Assembly: GCA_018267275.1 (NCBI GenBank) | Contig: JAFDYV010000004.1 | Coordinates: forward strand, 682,001 to 746,000 | Direction: 5' to 3' | Length of the DNA stretch: 64,000 nt | From: Bacteroidota bacterium | Lineage (GTDB): Bacteria; Bacteroidota; Bacteroidia; Cytophagales; Cyclobacteriaceae | Notes under the pieces: model-generated | The model's database searches: none | What the model was told of the DNA's origin: nothing | Seen by the model: only the letters and a program-made list of their open reading frames with translations | Translations under genes and position numbers: made by a program | Part shown: one piece after another, positions 1 through 10,136 of the stretch | Layout: every line of letters begins with the position of its first letter | Numbering within the stretch: the first letter of the stretch is position 1

Positions 1-637
1 GCCACCGATTTGCTTGCTCTGGGTTAGTTGCAGTCATTTCTTGAAACTGCGCATTGCCCTGAATTACATAGGAGCTGTCGTTGGCAGAAAAGTTTCTAAG
101 AAAGAACAGGATCTTATAACCAAGCCATAGATTTTCGATTTCAATGGGTTCGGTAGCGGTTGCAGTTAACCACTTTCCCTTTTTAACTTCCACCACCCAA
201 GGGTTTAATATGTTGCACATTTGGGCAGCCGAATTGTTTCCGAGAAAGAATCGTTTGAATCGTCTAAAATTTCTTTCCCAGCTAGCATCGCGTTTTGCTT
301 TTACTTCCACTTCATTTAGGGCTGTCTCGTCTGGTGTCAATCGGATTATCCCAAGTTTATTCTTATCTGGTTGTATAGGCACTTTTGCTCGATAAGTCTT
401 ATAGCCAACAAAAGAAATAACGATGTCGTAGTGCGCGGGGTAAAAAACGTTGCGAATCACAAATTCGCCATTTTGATCAGACGCTGCTCCCAATGTAGTG
501 TTATCTAAAAAGACGTTCGCAAAAGGAACAGGCTCGCCCGTTTTTCCATCTACTACCGTGCCTTCGAGCGTTGTGGTAGTTTGCGCATTTAACAGCGTAA
601 TTGAAAGTAGTAGTAAAAAGAATAGGGGCGTTCTCAT
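1..637 (-). CDS. Secreted protein with carboxypeptidase-like regulatory domain (partial, C-terminus off window)
   Basis: An open frame runs on the minus strand from an ATG at 637 off the left edge, about 212 residues visible. It begins with a signal peptide (MRTPLFFLLLLSITLLNAQ). A carboxypeptidase-D regulatory-like beta-sandwich follows at about residues 22-95, with the motifs EGTVVDGKTGEPVPFANV, DQNGEF and SFVGYKTY. Such domains open many Bacteroidota envelope proteins, including TonB-dependent receptors and DUF5686-type proteins. The part after residue 110 has no TonB-plug motif, so a non-transporter surface protein is more likely. Its ATG overlaps the stop of the upstream gene by 4 nt (ATGA), so the two are translationally coupled. 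Confidence 0.75.
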   Translation of the reverse strand, partial: MRTPLFFLLLLSITLLNAQTTTTLEGTVVDGKTGEPVPFANVFLDNTTLGAASDQNGEFVIRNVFYPAHYDIVISFVGYKTYRAKVPIQPDKNKLGIIRLTPDETALNEVEVKAKRDASWERNFRRFKRFFLGNNSAAQMCNILNPWVVEVKKGKWLTATATEPIEIENLWLGYKILFFLRNFSANDSSYVIQGNAQFQEMTATNPEQANRW

Positions 638-1374
638 TTTAGTTTAAGACCTACCCACAAGTAAGCCGGCACAGCCAGAATGCTATAACCACCTCCGCCA
701 GCAAAGCCGCGCTGCCCAAAACCCTGAGCGGGCGGAGCAGCACTGGCCGGCTGGTTGGCAGCCGTTTGTCTACCTGTTTCAATGGTGATGCCCAATACTG
801 GTGTTTTTGACTTGTCTATACCAAAGGCTTTAAAAGGAATTTTTGCTTCATAAATATAGTTCGCATTTTCATCGGGCGTAATCAACACTTCAATACCATT
901 TGCAAGCCCGAGCCTGCTGGCCATAATACCTTCTTTAGCCAGACCAATCAATTCCACCACTTCAACATCGCCCAACATTTGGCGCTTGTATGCTTCCACT
1001 GCGGCTGCATCGGGCAGCTCTACGGGTTTTTCTTTTTTCAGCTCACGATCATCTTTACCAATAGGGTATTTCAAACCCACTTTACCTTTCTTCTTTCCGC
1101 TTGCATCAAATTTGATGTACAATCCATACATCGCAATTTTTCGTTGGGTTAAATCATCTGTAAACTTCAAACGCACGTAGAGGTTTTCGGCATCGTTGCA
1201 AAAGTTGTAGAGGATTTTGCTTTCGCCATCCAAGTTCCAGTCTGCAGTCCATTCCCCCGCATTGCCATCTATGGTTGGTGGTGTCGTAGCTTCACAACTT
1301 TCGCGTACTCCCTTTTGAGCAAAAGAAACTACACTCCACGCAGCAATGACCGACACTAACAGTTGTTTTCGCAT
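634..1374 (-). CDS. Secreted CBM9-like (carbohydrate-binding-fold) protein
   Basis: A 246-residue protein with a signal peptide (MRKQLLVSVIAAWSVVSFAQ). Residues 30-110 resemble the CBM9-like fold: PTIDGNAGEW, then a strand pattern ending in ENLYVRLKF and a YIKFDASGKKKGKVG segment. The middle has DENANYIYEAKIPF and a FGIDK loop typical of such sandwiches. The C-terminus is Gly/Gln-rich (QGFGQRGFAGGGGY) before a final strand. Likely role: extracytoplasmic ligand binding or folding partner; no catalytic residues are evident. It is coupled by ATGA overlap to the regulatory-domain protein downstream, suggesting the two act together at the cell surface. Confidence 0.6.
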   Translation of the reverse strand: MRKQLLVSVIAAWSVVSFAQKGVRESCEATTPPTIDGNAGEWTADWNLDGESKILYNFCNDAENLYVRLKFTDDLTQRKIAMYGLYIKFDASGKKKGKVGLKYPIGKDDRELKKEKPVELPDAAAVEAYKRQMLGDVEVVELIGLAKEGIMASRLGLANGIEVLITPDENANYIYEAKIPFKAFGIDKSKTPVLGITIETGRQTAANQPASAAPPAQGFGQRGFAGGGGYSILAVPAYLWVGLKLK

Positions 1375-1438
1375 GAACCAATGTTTGATTGCAAATTTAA
1401 GATTTTATAGAACTATTTCTTCTACATAAATTTGAGTG

Positions 1439-4400
1439 ATGAGGAGATCGTTGCTAATTTTTTTCTGCTTGGCAAATAGCGTTGCCAACGGACAGTGCCT
1501 AACTACTTTCAGTAAACTAGTACCGGATCAAACAAAGACTTTTGCGGAGAGTTTTGGAAGTTCATTTGCCGTGTATGGCGATATATTGGCAGTGGGAGCC
1601 GCTTTCAGCGATACTTTAGCAACTCGTGGTGGCGTAGTTTATTTATACAAACAGCTAGGTACAAATTGGACTAAGGTTGGCATTCTGTTTCCGTCTAATG
1701 TCAGTAGTGAAATGAGATTTGGCACGTATATTACAATGACGGAAAACTACATTATAGTAAGTTGTTGGCAGTCGACTGCTTTATACGTTTTTAGGAAACC
1801 GCCTTCAGGCTGGCAAAACGCTGCAGAGTCTGCAATTCTTCAAGTTCCAGGAGCCAATTTTGCTCTTTCAAGATGTGATATTTCTTCGGACGAGCAGACT
1901 ATTGTGGCAACAGATGCGATTTCAAATTCTGGTGCCTTTTATGTTTTTCATAAACAAGCCAGTCAAGAGTGGAGTAGTGCGAGCATAACACAGAAAGTAG
2001 AGAACCCCGACAAGAATAATGGCGTAACGTTATTCGGTGTTGGCGGGGTTAAATTTTTGTCAGATGGGAAAATCGCATGCGCCACATCGGCTGGGTTTAG
2101 CTCATCTGTAGGGTCAATTTATATCTTCAAAGATACTTCGGGGGCGTTTAGTTCATATCAGCTAGAAGCCAAATTGACAGACAACTATCAGTCGTCATAT
2201 GGGCCAACCTTTGCTATTCACCCGGATGGTATTTTTAAATCCGATCGAAGTGGTAAAATTATTTTTTATCCAAATCCCACCAATGGTGTTTGGCAGAACA
2301 ATTCTCCTTTTTGCGAGTTTGCTCTCGGTACCATAGATGGAATGTCAATAAAGACTAACACTATTAATTATGAAAGCAGCGGAAATGAGTTGTATTTTTT
2401 TGTAGAACTTTCTGATAAGACTGGGCGATTGTTCTCATTAAGTAAAACTGGCACCGATTGGTGTAGCGGTACGTCTAAGGCGGTACTTTATCAAGAACCC
2501 ACTCCGCCACAAACCAGCGACACTTTTTTCTATCGATCGTTCACAGTATATAAAAACGAACAAATCGTCTACAGCTGGACAGTAGATATGGAATCAAAAC
2601 TTCCTTACGCAGTAGGCGTACTTACAAAACAAAGTAGTGGTGCGTGGAATAGAACAACGATTTCAAAGACAATTTCCGAAGCCAATGGATTTAACTTTGG
2701 AAGGTCTCTTTGGCATAATGAAGATTATCTTTTTATTACTGCTAGAGATGAAAAGTCGTTTGACAGAAAACCCCGAGGCGCTGTTCATGTTTATAACAAG
2801 CAAAATGGCAAATGGGTTGTGGTGAACAAGCTTTATGAGCCACCCCAAAAGAGTGACGATCGGAATTATGGAAGTGGTATTGCAGGGCATGGGCAGTACG
2901 TTGCAATAGGAGCATTTGGATATCAGCCGAGTAAAATATACATCTACAAAGCAGGCAGTAGTGATTTCTCTAACCCCACTTTGCAGCAGACCCTCGTGTT
3001 ACCCACAGATAGATTCATCCAAGAGATTGGAAATTTGGCCATGGAAAATGAGTGGCTTGTTGTGCCTGTTAGTACAAACGACCAAAGGGTAGGCCCTAGA
3101 AATGTTTTATTTTTTTATAAAAGAGACGCTAACGAGACTTGGAATTTAGACCACGAACTGGAATTGGGGGTAACAAATGTCATTATCAAGCGCGTGCCTT
3201 ACGTTGATATGGAGAATGGCGTGATTGTTTCCAGTGACGGATATAACAAAGTGGGCATAATTGAATTTGACAATCAACAAAAGAAGTGGACTTGGAACCA
3301 CACGTTAACAGCCTCCGATCCTGACAACGATTTGATCTTCCAAGTTCCTGGTTGGCCAGGTATTTTTGCAGATGCTTCTTTTTTTGGCGCATCGGTCGAG
3401 TTGGACGGGGACAAAATTTTCGTAGGAGCACCCGGAAAAAATGATTTAAGTATAAATGATGTTGGTGCAATCTACGTTTACAAGCGCGACCTGCGAAGAG
3501 GCTGGTCTTCAGGGACAGAGTCAAGCAAGATACTACCAGTAAATAAGCTAATCAATACCTACTTTGGTTCTTCATTAGATGTATTAAATAACACAATGGT
3601 GGTTGGAGCTGCATCGCTTGATAGGCCAGGCAAAGCTTTTGTCGTTCAAACTCAGGATTACTTTTGGAAAAATACAATTCAACTACTTGAGTTATCGGGT
3701 GATACATTTGTGACGGACTATTTTGGATATGAAGTCTCACTTGACAAGGACAACTTTTTCATCACGTCACCGATTGAAACCAATAAATCTGGCGCTAATG
3801 CCGGAACCGTTTATGTGACTATTCCACCACCATTAGTTAAACTGGAACCACCCATTTGCATTACCGAAACCGCATACAATCTTTTTGGTTATCCGTTTCA
3901 AGGCAGTTGGACTGGCCCCGGAATAACAGATGCATTAAAGGGAACATTTAGCCCTCAACTTGCTGGTGCAGGCATACACCGTATATCTTACAAAACGCCT
4001 AACTGTCTTTATGAAGGCAATCTTCAGATTGAAGTAAGCGCGCTGCCACTTGCTACGCCTGAGGGCAATTTGCAAACTGTAATCTGTGACGTGGGCAAAA
4101 CAGCAACCTTACTTTCGGTTGTCGACCAAGCAAATGTTCAGTACAAGTGGTCTTTTCAAGAAAAAGTGGGTGACAATTTTGTCTTGGCTTCGAATGAAAC
4201 CACCCGACAAAGAAATACTAACCAAGCAGGGCGGCATCGAGTAGATATTTTTAACGCGAGTTGTTCTGTGTTTACAATTTTTACGGTCGAAAAGGAAAAA
4301 CTTGCAGTAGAGATTGCTCCGTTCCCTGAAGTTTGTGATGATTCGAGAAAAACAGTTACGCTGCAATCAAATTATGCCGGTGGAGCATGGACGTTCAAAA

Positions 4401-5302
4401 ACAACATAAATCCAAATGTTATAAGCGCAGTCTCCTCGCCCTTGCCAGTTGAAAACCTATCGAATGGCATATACACAGTTTCATATTCTTATACATCAAT
4501 TAATCAATGCATTTACAATTCTGAACGAGTACTTCTGGTGAATCGAATACCCGCCCTAGGTCTTTCTCGTTCGGGCAATCTGTGCACTGACGGCAACGTT
4601 ACACTTTCAATCAATGGTCAAACGCAAGGTCTTCGATTCGTTTGGTTGTACAAAACAAGCAATGGAGATTCCATTCTGTCAAACACAACAAGTGGTAATT
4701 TAGTGGCGAGCAAAAACGGCTTGTATAGTTTATATTATTCAAATTCGAAAGATTGCAAATCACCTACTAGTTTTATCACCATCAATGACAACTTCAATTC
4801 AAAAATCTTGCCTGAGCGAGACCCGCTCATAAATTGCCCTCTGCTCCCGTTTTTGTTGACTGTGCAGTCGGATGGGTTCAACCAAAAATATACTTGGATA
4901 TACAAGAAAACGCTAGATACTAACACGGAAATAGTTGGTAATGAAAATCAATATGAAGGAAAATCCAGTGGCTACTATTCTGTCCGCGTCACCCAGGGTG
5001 GATGTACCTTTCACACACCTTTTAAAAAGGTTAATTATTCTGGTGCCGATTCTCTTTTTGTACCAAATGTATTTACGCCCAATGGCGACACTTTTAATGA
5101 CGTTTTTAAAATCTTTACATCTTACCACCCAGTGCAGCTCAAGGTGATAAACAGATACGGATCAGAAGTCTTTTCTGGCGATGGATCGACTGGTTGGAAC
5201 GGTGGTGAATCGCCAGCAGCGGTCTATTTTTGGTTTGCTTCTTTTGTAGCCTGTGATGACCAGAAAAAAACAATCAAGGGTTTTGTTCAGTTGATCAGAT
5301 AA
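1439..5302 (+). CDS. Large secreted beta-propeller protein with gliding-motility (type IX, type B) C-terminal domain
   Basis: About 1287 residues. A GTG lies one codon earlier (1436), but the ATG at 1439 gives a normal signal peptide (MRRSLLIFFCLANSVANGQ). Residues 25 to about 800 repeat FG-GAP-like blades: phrases such as FGSSFAVYGDILAVGA, GAVHVYNKQNGKW, FGASVELDGDKIFVGAP and GAIYVYKRD recur. The next part (about 800-1200) has immunoglobulin-like/PKD-type segments with paired Cys. The last 90 residues carry the CHU_C signature FVPNVFTPNGDTFNDVFKI, a WNGG motif and a terminal LIR, a type IX secretion sorting domain. It is therefore probably exported to the surface, perhaps as an adhesin. The stop abuts the convergent permease stop with no spacer. 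Confidence 0.85.
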   Translation: MRRSLLIFFCLANSVANGQCLTTFSKLVPDQTKTFAESFGSSFAVYGDILAVGAAFSDTLATRGGVVYLYKQLGTNWTKVGILFPSNVSSEMRFGTYITMTENYIIVSCWQSTALYVFRKPPSGWQNAAESAILQVPGANFALSRCDISSDEQTIVATDAISNSGAFYVFHKQASQEWSSASITQKVENPDKNNGVTLFGVGGVKFLSDGKIACATSAGFSSSVGSIYIFKDTSGAFSSYQLEAKLTDNYQSSYGPTFAIHPDGIFKSDRSGKIIFYPNPTNGVWQNNSPFCEFALGTIDGMSIKTNTINYESSGNELYFFVELSDKTGRLFSLSKTGTDWCSGTSKAVLYQEPTPPQTSDTFFYRSFTVYKNEQIVYSWTVDMESKLPYAVGVLTKQSSGAWNRTTISKTISEANGFNFGRSLWHNEDYLFITARDEKSFDRKPRGAVHVYNKQNGKWVVVNKLYEPPQKSDDRNYGSGIAGHGQYVAIGAFGYQPSKIYIYKAGSSDFSNPTLQQTLVLPTDRFIQEIGNLAMENEWLVVPVSTNDQRVGPRNVLFFYKRDANETWNLDHELELGVTNVIIKRVPYVDMENGVIVSSDGYNKVGIIEFDNQQKKWTWNHTLTASDPDNDLIFQVPGWPGIFADASFFGASVELDGDKIFVGAPGKNDLSINDVGAIYVYKRDLRRGWSSGTESSKILPVNKLINTYFGSSLDVLNNTMVVGAASLDRPGKAFVVQTQDYFWKNTIQLLELSGDTFVTDYFGYEVSLDKDNFFITSPIETNKSGANAGTVYVTIPPPLVKLEPPICITETAYNLFGYPFQGSWTGPGITDALKGTFSPQLAGAGIHRISYKTPNCLYEGNLQIEVSALPLATPEGNLQTVICDVGKTATLLSVVDQANVQYKWSFQEKVGDNFVLASNETTRQRNTNQAGRHRVDIFNASCSVFTIFTVEKEKLAVEIAPFPEVCDDSRKTVTLQSNYAGGAWTFKNNINPNVISAVSSPLPVENLSNGIYTVSYSYTSINQCIYNSERVLLVNRIPALGLSRSGNLCTDGNVTLSINGQTQGLRFVWLYKTSNGDSILSNTTSGNLVASKNGLYSLYYSNSKDCKSPTSFITINDNFNSKILPERDPLINCPLLPFLLTVQSDGFNQKYTWIYKKTLDTNTEIVGNENQYEGKSSGYYSVRVTQGGCTFHTPFKKVNYSGADSLFVPNVFTPNGDTFNDVFKIFTSYHPVQLKVINRYGSEVFSGDGSTGWNGGESPAAVYFWFASFVACDDQKKTIKGFVQLIR

Positions 5303-7801
5303 CTACTCATGCTTAAGCGCCTTTACAGGGTTGGCCATTGATGCCTTCAGCGACTCGTAACCTACTGTGATCAACGTGATGAATGCAATGGAGCCCATGA
5401 CACTGAGGAATAGTAGTACCGAAAGTTCAGTCTGGTACACAAAGCCACGCAGCCAATTGTTCGCTATAAAATAAGTAATGGGCAACCCGATGGCGCAGGC
5501 AATAAGAAGCAGTTTGCCAAACACCGAAAGCAGCAACAACAAGATTTGAGTGTTACTTGCCCCCATGGTTTTTCGGATTCCTATTTCTTTTGTCCGCTGT
5601 TGCGATAAGAATGAGGCAAGCCCATACAATCCCACACAGGTGATCAAAATTGCCAGCCACGAAAACCTTTTGGTGAGGCCAGCCACGCGCACTTCGTTTT
5701 CGTACATGCGACCAAATTCTTCATCGATAAACCAGTAGTCAAAACCCAGCCCTTGAAATATTTTTTTCCATTGCTGCTCGATCATCACAATTTTTGCTTG
5801 CATTTTACCAGCAGGTAATCTCACGTGGATGATTCGATCAACGGGGTGCGGTTTGGGGCAAATGGCAAGCGGTTCAATTTTGTTGCGCATCGATCGATAC
5901 GGGAAATCTTCTACTACCCCAATGACGGTACCCGTAATGGGTTTTTTCGTAGAGTCTACCTGGGAGTAGCCCATGCTCCAATCAGGCCGCACCACTGCTT
6001 TGCCAATTGCCTCGCTGGGCGAGAGATGCAGCGCATCAACGGCCGCACGGTTGAGTAAAACTGAAGTAGAGTCTGCTACGTTTTTGCTGTCAAAATCACG
6101 ACCAGCGATCACCTTCAACTGAAATGTTTTGGTGAAGTCGAAATCGCCATTTAACTGGAACCATTCATGCTTCTCTTCATTGATATCGGGGAACTGCATC
6201 TGCATGTTGATGGGACCAAAAAAGTCGAGGCGAGGCAAGTGATTGGCAAGGGTAACGTACTCGATTTCCGGGTCGGCCAACACCGCATTTTTGAACAACA
6301 GGTATTTGTAGTCGGGTGTCGGCTCATTAAATCCCCCGAAGCGGATGGAGATAACTTGCTTACCGGATTCATTTAGTTTGGAATTGCGCATTAAATCCAT
6401 TTGCCTTACAATAATAACGGTGCCCGCCAGTAGCATTACCGCTACCACAAATTGCGTGGCCGTAAGAAATTGCCGAAAAAACACGGAGCCTTTACGAAAC
6501 GCAAATTTACCTTTTAGCACAGTAGCTGGCTGGAAACCCGAAACAAACAAAGCTGGGTAGCTGCCCGCTAAAATGGTTACCACTACAATTACCCCCAATA
6601 AGATTAAGAGCATGGAAGGGTTGAAGACATGGTGAAACGTAAAGGTCTTTCCTGTTAGCTGATTGAATTGTGGAGTAAGCAGCAGCACGAGTAATATGGC
6701 AACCAGCGCAGCCATTATCACCAATACGAATGACTCCAACATAAACTGTAAAAATAATTCCGCGCGCACGCCTCCGAATGTTTTTCGAAGCCCAATTTCT
6801 CGCGCACGCCCGGCAGACTTGGCGGTAGATAGGTTCACATAATTGATGCATGCCACCACTAGTATTAACATCGCAATGGTGATGAAGACATACATGTATT
6901 TGATGTCCGCAGTTTTGTGATCGATCGTCCAATCCATTTCCGAATCAAAGTGCACATCCGTAATCTTTTTAATGACGGGTTTGAATTTTACGTCCCATTT
7001 ATTTTTGGCAATCAGTGCGTCTACCTTCTTCTGCATGTCATCCATAATTAGCGGGATGCGCGTAGGGTCGTTGCACACAAAATAGGATTGCGTAAACAAG
7101 TTGTTGTTGCCATCTGCCATGGAGGTATTAAGCAAATTCTCCAAGTCGGGCATAAAAGGTTTAAGTGCTAAAATGTTGGCCACAAAGCGCGGCCGAATGT
7201 GCGAGTTGGACGGTAGGTCTTCAATAACTCCCGTCACCATCATCTCTACCTTTTTGCCTTGTGTTGCCCACGTGTGCATCACGGTCACGGTTTGGTTCAA
7301 GGGGTCGTCATCGCCAAATAGTTCCTTCGCAGCCGATGCCGTGAGGATGATAGAGTTAATGTCTTTCAGTGGTTTTTGCGTAGTGCCTTTTAGCACGGGT
7401 AAATAAATCAAGTCGGTGATGGTAGACTCTGCCCAAATCAATTCTTCCGTTAATACGATGCGGTCTTTGGCTGCGTATTGCACGCTGGTCGGCATGCCCC
7501 ACGAAGTGTAACTGGTGATCCCACCTATACCGGGGAAATTGGCCTGCAAATAATTGTCCCAGCCTGCAGGCGCGTAGGGGGCTGCCTGTTTCTCGCCATT
7601 GGGAAATGAAACCACGTAACCCATTCGATAGGTTTCGTTGGCTGCGGGGTGCATGGTATCGAACGTAAGCTCATCGCGCACATAAAGCAAGATGAACAGC
7701 GCAGCGGCCAGTCCAATCGCCAAGCCTAGTGTATTCACAATGGTGTAGCTGCGTTGCTTTGCGATATTGCGAAAGGCGAGCAAAAGGTAGTTGGTAAACA
7801 T
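5303..7801 (-). CDS. ABC transporter permease, MacB/FtsX family
   Basis: An 832-residue inner-membrane protein. The N-terminus (LAFRNIAKQRSYTIVNTLGLAIG) is the usual start of the MacB-type family, with a first membrane helix at about 20-42. A large MacB_PCD-like periplasmic domain follows to about residue 280. Two FtsX-type membrane cores come next, each with the cytoplasmic RExGxRK signature: AREIGLRKTFGG near 320 and KEIGIRKTMGA near 745. The duplicated architecture is the type common in Cytophagales, usually working with a separate ATPase, none of which lies next to it. Substrate cannot be inferred. The gene ends exactly where the convergent surface-protein gene ends. Confidence 0.9.
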   Translation of the reverse strand: MFTNYLLLAFRNIAKQRSYTIVNTLGLAIGLAAALFILLYVRDELTFDTMHPAANETYRMGYVVSFPNGEKQAAPYAPAGWDNYLQANFPGIGGITSYTSWGMPTSVQYAAKDRIVLTEELIWAESTITDLIYLPVLKGTTQKPLKDINSIILTASAAKELFGDDDPLNQTVTVMHTWATQGKKVEMMVTGVIEDLPSNSHIRPRFVANILALKPFMPDLENLLNTSMADGNNNLFTQSYFVCNDPTRIPLIMDDMQKKVDALIAKNKWDVKFKPVIKKITDVHFDSEMDWTIDHKTADIKYMYVFITIAMLILVVACINYVNLSTAKSAGRAREIGLRKTFGGVRAELFLQFMLESFVLVIMAALVAILLVLLLTPQFNQLTGKTFTFHHVFNPSMLLILLGVIVVVTILAGSYPALFVSGFQPATVLKGKFAFRKGSVFFRQFLTATQFVVAVMLLAGTVIIVRQMDLMRNSKLNESGKQVISIRFGGFNEPTPDYKYLLFKNAVLADPEIEYVTLANHLPRLDFFGPINMQMQFPDINEEKHEWFQLNGDFDFTKTFQLKVIAGRDFDSKNVADSTSVLLNRAAVDALHLSPSEAIGKAVVRPDWSMGYSQVDSTKKPITGTVIGVVEDFPYRSMRNKIEPLAICPKPHPVDRIIHVRLPAGKMQAKIVMIEQQWKKIFQGLGFDYWFIDEEFGRMYENEVRVAGLTKRFSWLAILITCVGLYGLASFLSQQRTKEIGIRKTMGASNTQILLLLLSVFGKLLLIACAIGLPITYFIANNWLRGFVYQTELSVLLFLSVMGSIAFITLITVGYESLKASMANPVKALKHE

Positions 7802-7955
7802 ACAAACAGGTTTGGGATAATGACGTTAAAGATCGACAATTGGTTTTGATAACGAGGTTCCATAGCGCAGCTTATCACAACATGTTACATTTTGTGACAA
7901 ATGGGTGCAAACCAACGCTTGCTTTTATTACCTTCACAACAAAACAAAGAACACT

Positions 7956-8474
7956 ATGCTACTGAACCTCGATACTATCCCTCACTTTTACAAAAACTAT
8001 ATCAAGCAAATTGAAGAAACGGACTTGTTGCAGGCCTTGCGCATTTCAGGTCATCGAATGGTGGAAGTAGTGCATTCAATACCCGTTGCCAGGCAAGACT
8101 ACCGATATGCCGATGGTAAATGGAGCGTGCGAGAGTTGCTTTGCCATGTAATGGATGCCGAGCGAATTTTTACTTACCGTGCGTTGCGCTTTGCGCGGAA
8201 TGATAAAACCCAATTAGAAGGTTTTGAAGAAAACGACTATGCCCCACAAGCCAATGCGCACAATCGGTCACTTAGCAGCATTGCCGATGAAATGGCACGG
8301 TTGCGCGCCAGCACTATCGATTTGTACCAAAGCTTTTCGCCTGAGATGATCATGCGCAAGGGGGTTGCAAACAAAAATGAAATTTCGGTAATGGCACTTG
8401 GTTTTATCATTGCAGGTCATGAAACGCACCACCGAAAAGTATTGGTGGAGCGCTATCTCGCGGAGAACAAATGA
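7956..8474 (+). CDS. DinB family protein (putative metal-dependent hydrolase/transferase)
   Basis: 172 residues from the ATG at 7956; the frame is open 51 nt further upstream but those residues look like read-through of the leader. Motifs fit the DinB four-helix bundle: KWSVRELLCHVMDAERI (first metal His), a central helix, and AGHETHHRKVLVERY (two more His near the C-terminus). DinB proteins use a three-His metal site, often for thiol transfer or maleylpyruvate-type chemistry; the substrate here is unknown. Its stop overlaps the next start by 4 nt (ATGA), so it is co-translated with a PBP4-like peptidase. Confidence 0.85.
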   Translation: MLLNLDTIPHFYKNYIKQIEETDLLQALRISGHRMVEVVHSIPVARQDYRYADGKWSVRELLCHVMDAERIFTYRALRFARNDKTQLEGFEENDYAPQANAHNRSLSSIADEMARLRASTIDLYQSFSPEMIMRKGVANKNEISVMALGFIIAGHETHHRKVLVERYLAENK

Positions 8475-9739
8475 GGTCAATCTTTTTCCTTTTGTTGCTT
8501 GCTGCCTGTAGCCCAGCGCTGCAAATCAAAAAAGAGCTTAGAAAAGCGGAGGCTGCGCAACAAGATCACATCGGATTTTTGTTGTATGATCCGCAATCAC
8601 AAAAGAAGATTATTCAGCACAATGATGCGCGCTACTTTACACCTGCCTCGAATACCAAAATCTTCACACTCTACGCAAGCGTTAAGTTGTTGGGCGATTC
8701 GTTGAAGGCTCTTGAATACGTGCAACGCAACGACTCTACTATTTTTTGGGGCTTGGGCGATCCCTGTTTCTTAAATCCACTGTGCCATAACAATCCGCGC
8801 GTTTTCAATTTTTTGCAGAACGCGAAGGGCAAGCTTATTTTTTCGGCTTCGAATTTTAACACCACTGCTCTTGGTAATGGTTGGAGTTGGGATGACTACA
8901 ACTACAGTTATTCTACCGAGCGAACGCCCCTTACAATTTACGGCAACTTGATCACAGTAAAGAAAACGGAACAAGGGCTAAGAACGGAGCCGAAATTTTT
9001 TGAAGAACATTTGGTATCGGCAAACGAGGAAAGAGAATATGAGGAAGTGGTGCGAGATGTAGATGACAATCAGTTGATCCATTATGCTGGGCAAAAGCAA
9101 ATGAAGCAGCAAGAGATACCATTTCACTTCAGTGGCGATTTATTGGCTGATTTGCTTACAGATACTTTAAAACGCCAAGTGGAATTTGTCCATATCCCAT
9201 TTCAAAAAGGAGCAGGAATAAAGAGTATCCCGGTTGATAGCATTTACCGGGTAATGATGCAAGACAGCGACAACATGATGGCGGAACAATTATTGTTGCA
9301 GTGCGCGGCAGTGGTGAGCGACACTTTACAACCCGAAATCGCCATTCGGTATACAACAAGAAACTTGTTGCCCACTTTACCCGACAAGCCTCAATGGGTA
9401 GACGGGTCGGGCTTGAGTCGATTCAACTTATTCACCCCGCGTAGCATTGCCCATGTGTGGGAGAAACTGTACAAAGAAGTTCCACACGAAAGGCTCTTTA
9501 AAATCTTGGCAGTAGGTGGGCAAACGGGCACACTTAAGAATTATTATAAATCTACACCACCTTATGTTTTTGGAAAAACGGGGACCCTGAGCAATAACCA
9601 TTCATTAAGCGGCTACTTGCTCACCAAAAAGGGCAAGACGCTGATTTTTAGCTGGATGAACAACAACTTTGTGACGCCCACCAGCGAGGTAAGGAAAAAA
9701 ATGGAAACAGTGCTGGCCCAAATTAGAGACCACTACTAA
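8471..9739 (+). CDS. dacB: D-alanyl-D-alanine carboxypeptidase/endopeptidase (PBP4, S13 family), lipoprotein
   Basis: 422 residues. The N-terminus LLLLAACSP is a lipobox, so the enzyme is probably membrane-anchored in the periplasm. The three penicillin-binding motifs are present: S60-N-T-K63 (SxxK), SDN within MQDSDNMMAEQ (SxN) at about 273, and K369-T-G (FGKTGTLSNN). Such enzymes trim or cut peptidoglycan cross-links. It is slightly shorter than E. coli PBP4 (477) but has all the active-site elements. Start overlaps the DinB stop; the gene is followed by a small hairpin (9740-9756, CGATTT/AAATCG) without a U-tract. Confidence 0.92.
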   Translation: MRSIFFLLLLAACSPALQIKKELRKAEAAQQDHIGFLLYDPQSQKKIIQHNDARYFTPASNTKIFTLYASVKLLGDSLKALEYVQRNDSTIFWGLGDPCFLNPLCHNNPRVFNFLQNAKGKLIFSASNFNTTALGNGWSWDDYNYSYSTERTPLTIYGNLITVKKTEQGLRTEPKFFEEHLVSANEEREYEEVVRDVDDNQLIHYAGQKQMKQQEIPFHFSGDLLADLLTDTLKRQVEFVHIPFQKGAGIKSIPVDSIYRVMMQDSDNMMAEQLLLQCAAVVSDTLQPEIAIRYTTRNLLPTLPDKPQWVDGSGLSRFNLFTPRSIAHVWEKLYKEVPHERLFKILAVGGQTGTLKNYYKSTPPYVFGKTGTLSNNHSLSGYLLTKKGKTLIFSWMNNNFVTPTSEVRKKMETVLAQIRDHY

Positions 9740-9794
9740 ACGATTTCAAAAATCGGATTTGTTTAGGTTACTTGCAGGTCGAAATTTTTTGACA

Positions 9795-10136
9795 ATGAAC
9801 CTAGTAGAACAATTCAATACCTACCGCAGCCAAATGAACGAGCGCATTTTGGAGGCGGACAACCTGATCATCAAACGCATTTTTAATCTTGATACCAACG
9901 CCTACCAAGCCGGAGCACTGGATGTAAAGTCCAAAGAATTGATTGGACTAACCTGCTCGCTCGTACTGCGGTGTGACGACTGTGTGAAATATCACTTGGG
10001 CAAATGCAAAGAAGTTGGCTTCACCACAGCAGAAGTACATGAAGCCATGGGTGTGGCAACCCTCGTGGGCGGAACCATTGTTGTGCCCCATTTGCGCAGG
10101 GCTTTTGAGTATTGGGATGAATTGATCAAAGGCTGA
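9795..10136 (+). CDS. Carboxymuconolactone decarboxylase / AhpD-like family protein
   Basis: 113 residues from the ATG at 9795; an earlier in-frame start at 9759 adds an unconvincing basic leader. The diagnostic redox motif is CDDCVKYHLGKC (CxxC...H), preceded by KELIGLTCSLVLR and followed by the helix EVHEAMGVATLVGG. AhpD-type proteins use the CxxC pair for peroxide or disulphide reduction. It overlaps the following gene by one base (TGATG), indicating coupling. Confidence 0.9.
   Translation: MNLVEQFNTYRSQMNERILEADNLIIKRIFNLDTNAYQAGALDVKSKELIGLTCSLVLRCDDCVKYHLGKCKEVGFTTAEVHEAMGVATLVGGTIVVPHLRRAFEYWDELIKG

Noticed and set aside
6507-6932. A 141-residue minus-strand ORF inside the ABC permease
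   Set aside because: Out-of-frame shadow of the 5303-7801 gene with no recognisable features.
7891-7901. TTTGTGACAAA dyad as a Crp/Fnr site for the DinB gene
   Set aside because: Short, odd-centred and without a nearby regulator; not enough to call.
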